This document shows, piece after piece, positions 61,924-64,000 of a stretch of DNA of 64,000 nucleotides; the stretch's first letter is position 1; each line of letters opens with the position of its first letter. Origin of the DNA: Enterococcus_B sp047975565 (GTDB lineage Bacteria > Bacillota > Bacilli > Lactobacillales > Enterococcaceae); assembly GCA_047975565.1 (NCBI GenBank), contig JBKEDT010000025.1:29995-93994 (forward strand), in the 5' to 3' direction. The notes beneath the pieces are model-generated. The model was not told where the DNA came from, made no database searches, and saw only the letters and a program-made list of their open reading frames with translations. The translations under genes were made by a program, and so were the position numbers.

Positions 61924-62901
61924 TTGGTCCAACGATACAAAGAATGGTTAAAGAAGATACCTATTCCGATTTGCGGGTTAATTTTAGGTTTGGTTTCATT
62001 AGGAAATTTACTCTCTTCAGAAGGATATACGCAAGTAGGTAGCATTTATGGATGGTCTGGAATAATGTTGATGTTTTTCTTTATGACAAAAGTTTTCTTT
62101 ACCATGAAACACACATTCAAAACTTTAGAAGACCCTATTATCGCATCTGTTGCCCCGACATTCACTATGGCTTGGATGGTTATCTGTGTCTTTCTCAGCG
62201 GGCTAGTTTCTGAATTTTGGTTGCTGCAATGGATTTGGGTGAGCGCCGTTATTCTTCATTTTCTGTTGATGATTTATTTTGTCGCTGTGCATATTTTTCC
62301 CGTAAAAATTGAATTGGAGCATATCTATCCGAGTTGGTTTATCACATTTGTAGGGATCGGCGTCATTCCCAATACATCCGAGATATTTGTCAAAGCGTGG
62401 GGGAAATTTATTATTTGGATTGCGTTGTTTTTCTATTTGATCCTACTCCCTATTATTTTGAAGCGCGTTTTGCAAGGCAGACGTTTAGGCGATATGCACG
62501 AATCCACACTGCCACTGATTACGATTATGATGGCACCAGGCTCCTTGTGTTTAGCTGGATACCTTTCATTAACTACCGAACGTAAGTCATTCGTCTTGAT
62601 TCTTTTATTGTTTCTATTATCGCAAGGTATTTATTTTTGTACACTCTTTTTCCTGAGACGTTTATTGCTCGTGAGATTTTATCCAAGCTATGCTGCATTT
62701 ACTTTCCCGTTGGTTATTTCGGCAACTGCGATGTACAAGATTTATCTTTTGTTCCATACAACCAAGACAGTGGAGATCCCCCTACATGGGTTGTTCTTAA
62801 TTGAAACCCTGCTGGCAGTTAGCATTGTGACCTACGTGTTCCTTCGCTATTTAAAGTATTTGATGGAATGCTTCATTCCAGAGTCAACAAATGACCTGTG
62901 A
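61924..62901 (+). CDS. TDT-family transporter (TehA/SLAC1-like)
   Basis: A 325-residue membrane protein with about ten helices, of the tellurite-resistance/dicarboxylate transporter family. Segments IPIPICGLILGLVSLGNLL (about 12-30) and APTFTMAWMVICVFL (about 76-90) fit the family, whose members include anion channels (TehA/SLAC1) and C4-dicarboxylate or sulfite exporters. The start is a TTG nine bases after AGGA (61911-61914); a TTG 15 codons earlier lacks an SD. Divergence from a LysR gene fits an inducible exporter. Confidence 0.85.
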   Translation: MVQRYKEWLKKIPIPICGLILGLVSLGNLLSSEGYTQVGSIYGWSGIMLMFFFMTKVFFTMKHTFKTLEDPIIASVAPTFTMAWMVICVFLSGLVSEFWLLQWIWVSAVILHFLLMIYFVAVHIFPVKIELEHIYPSWFITFVGIGVIPNTSEIFVKAWGKFIIWIALFFYLILLPIILKRVLQGRRLGDMHESTLPLITIMMAPGSLCLAGYLSLTTERKSFVLILLLFLLSQGIYFCTLFFLRRLLLVRFYPSYAAFTFPLVISATAMYKIYLLFHTTKTVEIPLHGLFLIETLLAVSIVTYVFLRYLKYLMECFIPESTNDL

Positions 62902-62922
62902 GAAATCCTGTTCAAGTATAAG

Positions 62923-62974
62923 AAAGATGTGGCATGCGTTGCAGAAAAGATTCTGTGTAGTGTCGCATCTTTTG
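62923..62974 (+). terminator. Terminator after the TDT transporter gene
   Basis: AAAGATGTGGCA pairs with TGTCGCATCTTT (G-U pairs), closing a long loop that holds a small AGAAAAGATTCT stem, then T4. Confidence 0.65.
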
Positions 62975-63311
62975 TGTATATGAGTTAATATGTTTTTTCT
63001 ACTCTATAAATGAGTGTCGTACCGATTAATGTATTAACAAAATAGATTACTTCGTTACGATAGGGCATATCAAGATAGAAACTACAGTAGCTGGAGACTA
63101 TTTACTCCATGAATTATGTGTCTACTTTTGAACATCGTAGGGAAATGAAACTTTGATTACTTGTGATTACATCAAAGTTTTGGGGCAAATTAGTTGCCAC
63201 TCGTTCAGGTGAGGACTGGGACTGCTAACGGAAACAACAAACACGACCTATGACAGAATGTGTGATGCTATAGAAGAACAAAAGCTAAAAGCAAATAGTT
63301 CGAAAAAATAA
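62975..63311. other. Non-coding or degenerate stretch
   Basis: No supported gene is seen. A hairpin, AAACTTTGAT at 63148 pairing with ATCAAAGTTT at 63171, could be an orphan terminator. Short open frames with stops (for example one running about 63217-63309 and ending just before the HemW-like fragment) have no start or recognisable motif, so this looks like decayed sequence. Confidence 0.4.
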
Positions 63312-63413
63312 CTAGATATTTCTGTGTATATCCATATTCCATTTTGTGAACATATTTGTTATTACTGTAACTTTAACAAATTAATCCATCTATCATCAAA
63401 TTTAAATTTATAG
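63312..63413 (+). pseudogene. HemW-like radical SAM fragment
   Basis: The frame reads DISVYIHIPFCEHICYYCNF, then NKLIH and soon a stop. YIHIPFCEHICYYC is the N-terminal [4Fe-4S] CxxxCxxC signature of HemW (HemN-like heme chaperone). No start codon or SD fits and about 350 residues are missing, so it is a remnant. Confidence 0.75.
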
Positions 63414-63561
63414 GAGTACTAAATGTTTTTTTATGATTTTATTTAGAAGTGTCAATTATTTATATAAAAGCAATTTTTGTGATAATTTTAATTAATAATA
63501 ATGTTATTAATATATAATTTTATGGTCTTATAAGACAATAAAATTATATGGAGGATTCACA

Positions 63562-63882
63562 ATGAAGAAGTATTTAGAGGTGAAGGCAAGCGTTAGTTTA
63601 GTAGTGTTAACTTTTGTTTTATCTATATTTGCAACAACTGGTAGTATGATTGTTTCAGCAAATGAGTTGATTTTAGACGGAAATCAGAATAGTGAAAGCT
63701 ATTTGAATCATGAAGACTTGTTAATTTATTACTCGGAAGAAGAAAAGAACTCAGAACTTGCTCTTGAAAAAATCAAGGAAGAGTATGGAGACGTGCAACC
63801 CAATTTTAACGAAGATGGAGAAATATTAGTAACACTTGAAGATGAATTAAGAATAGAACGAGCAATTAATCAATATTTATAA
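63562..63882 (+). CDS. Putative secreted small protein, possibly truncated
   Basis: A 106-residue ORF with a classical signal peptide (basic MKKYLEVK, hydrophobic core about 10-30, cleavage likely after SANE- or VSA-type residues near 34) and an acidic mature part. SD GGAGG lies upstream (63551-63555). The same reading frame continues past the stop (63880-63882) and a second TAA for the rest of the window, with a hydrophobic SVVIDAGLIVLVL segment, which suggests that a longer secreted protein has been interrupted by nonsense mutations. I do not recognise the family with certainty; a bacteriocin-like or small secreted protein of lactic acid bacteria is possible. Confidence 0.6.
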   Translation: MKKYLEVKASVSLVVLTFVLSIFATTGSMIVSANELILDGNQNSESYLNHEDLLIYYSEEEKNSELALEKIKEEYGDVQPNFNEDGEILVTLEDELRIERAINQYL

Positions 63883-64000
63883 ATGACTGGTTTTAATCCA
63901 ATAATGCGAGGCGTGGGGAAAAATTGTTGGAATTAAACTGGTATTGTATCTGTTGTTATTGATGCAGGATTAATCGTTTTGGTGCTAGACTTGTCAAATT
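63883..64000 (+). pseudogene. In-frame continuation of the secreted protein gene
   Basis: In the frame of the upstream ORF the codons give NPIMRGVGKNCWN, a TAA, then TGIVSVVIDAGLIVLVLDLSN to the window edge. The hydrophobic stretch looks like true coding sequence, so this is probably the decayed 3' part of that gene. It is cut by the end of the window. Confidence 0.45.

Noticed and set aside
1..64000. CRISPR arrays, tRNA/rRNA genes, insertion sequences, prophage genes
   Set aside because: No regularly spaced repeats, no recognisable tRNA cloverleaf or rRNA sequence, and no transposase, integrase or phage structural motifs were found in any region read.

Overview
The window reads as a chromosomal segment of a low-GC Firmicute, most likely Enterococcus or a close Enterococcaceae relative. 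Supporting points are the order rpsB-tsf-pyrH-frr-uppS-cdsA-eep-proS-polC-rimP-nusA-ylxR-ylxQ-infB-rbfA-truB-ribF, an Eep-like RseP of 421 residues, an arginine deiminase cluster with a Crp/Fnr-type regulator, and no dxr between cdsA and eep (enterococci make isoprenoids by the mevalonate route). Species cannot be fixed from the sequence alone. I saw no insertion sequence, prophage, CRISPR array, rRNA or tRNA gene.

Layout. 0-2.6 kb: phenolic acid decarboxylase (padC) divergent from its repressor padR across a double PadR operator, then a small membrane protein and an alpha/beta hydrolase. 2.8-12.9 kb: a complete glycogen operon, glgB-glgC-glgD-glgA-glgP plus a GH13 debranching or maltodextrin hydrolase, with a cre-like site upstream; two unrecognised genes follow. 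14.2-18.8 kb: arcR-like regulator divergent from arcA-arcB-arcC. 18.8-21.4 kb: an arginine T-box riboswitch driving argS, convergent with an ArgR-family gene whose arginine-binding motif is altered. 21.6-42 kb: translation, replication and envelope genes in several units separated by intrinsic terminators, including a terminator inside the rimP-nusA leader and a 19-codon peptide gene on the minus strand between rbfA and truB.

42-46.3 kb: C69 dipeptidase (pepD-like), then an arginine/ornithine antiporter (arcD-like) and the arcT-like aminotransferase. The ADI pathway is therefore split into two loci 25 kb apart. 46.3-55.1 kb is an accessory-looking carbohydrate region: an RpiR regulator, a LysR regulator divergent from an acetyltransferase-SDR-GH78 alpha-L-rhamnosidase set, and a Gfo/Idh - HbpS-like - Gfo/Idh operon. 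An identical 25-bp palindromic element lies in front of rpiR and in front of the Gfo/Idh operon, which predicts a small RpiR regulon. With padC, the GH78 enzyme suggests use of plant glycosides and phenolics.

55.2-60.7 kb: a cre-controlled small gene, a DUF389 membrane protein, a two-TM potassium channel, a small alarmone synthetase and a ClC chloride channel in one direction, then a tRNA-dihydrouridine synthase and a MerR/NmlR-type regulator with its own 19-bp-spaced promoter. 60.7-64 kb is partly decayed: an ABC-ATPase fragment, a LysR/TDT-transporter divergent pair, a HemW-like radical-SAM fragment, and a secreted-protein gene whose frame continues past two in-frame stops to the window edge.

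Start codons were chosen from Shine-Dalgarno (SD) spacing and family alignment from memory. No database search was run, so all functional names are by motif recognition.
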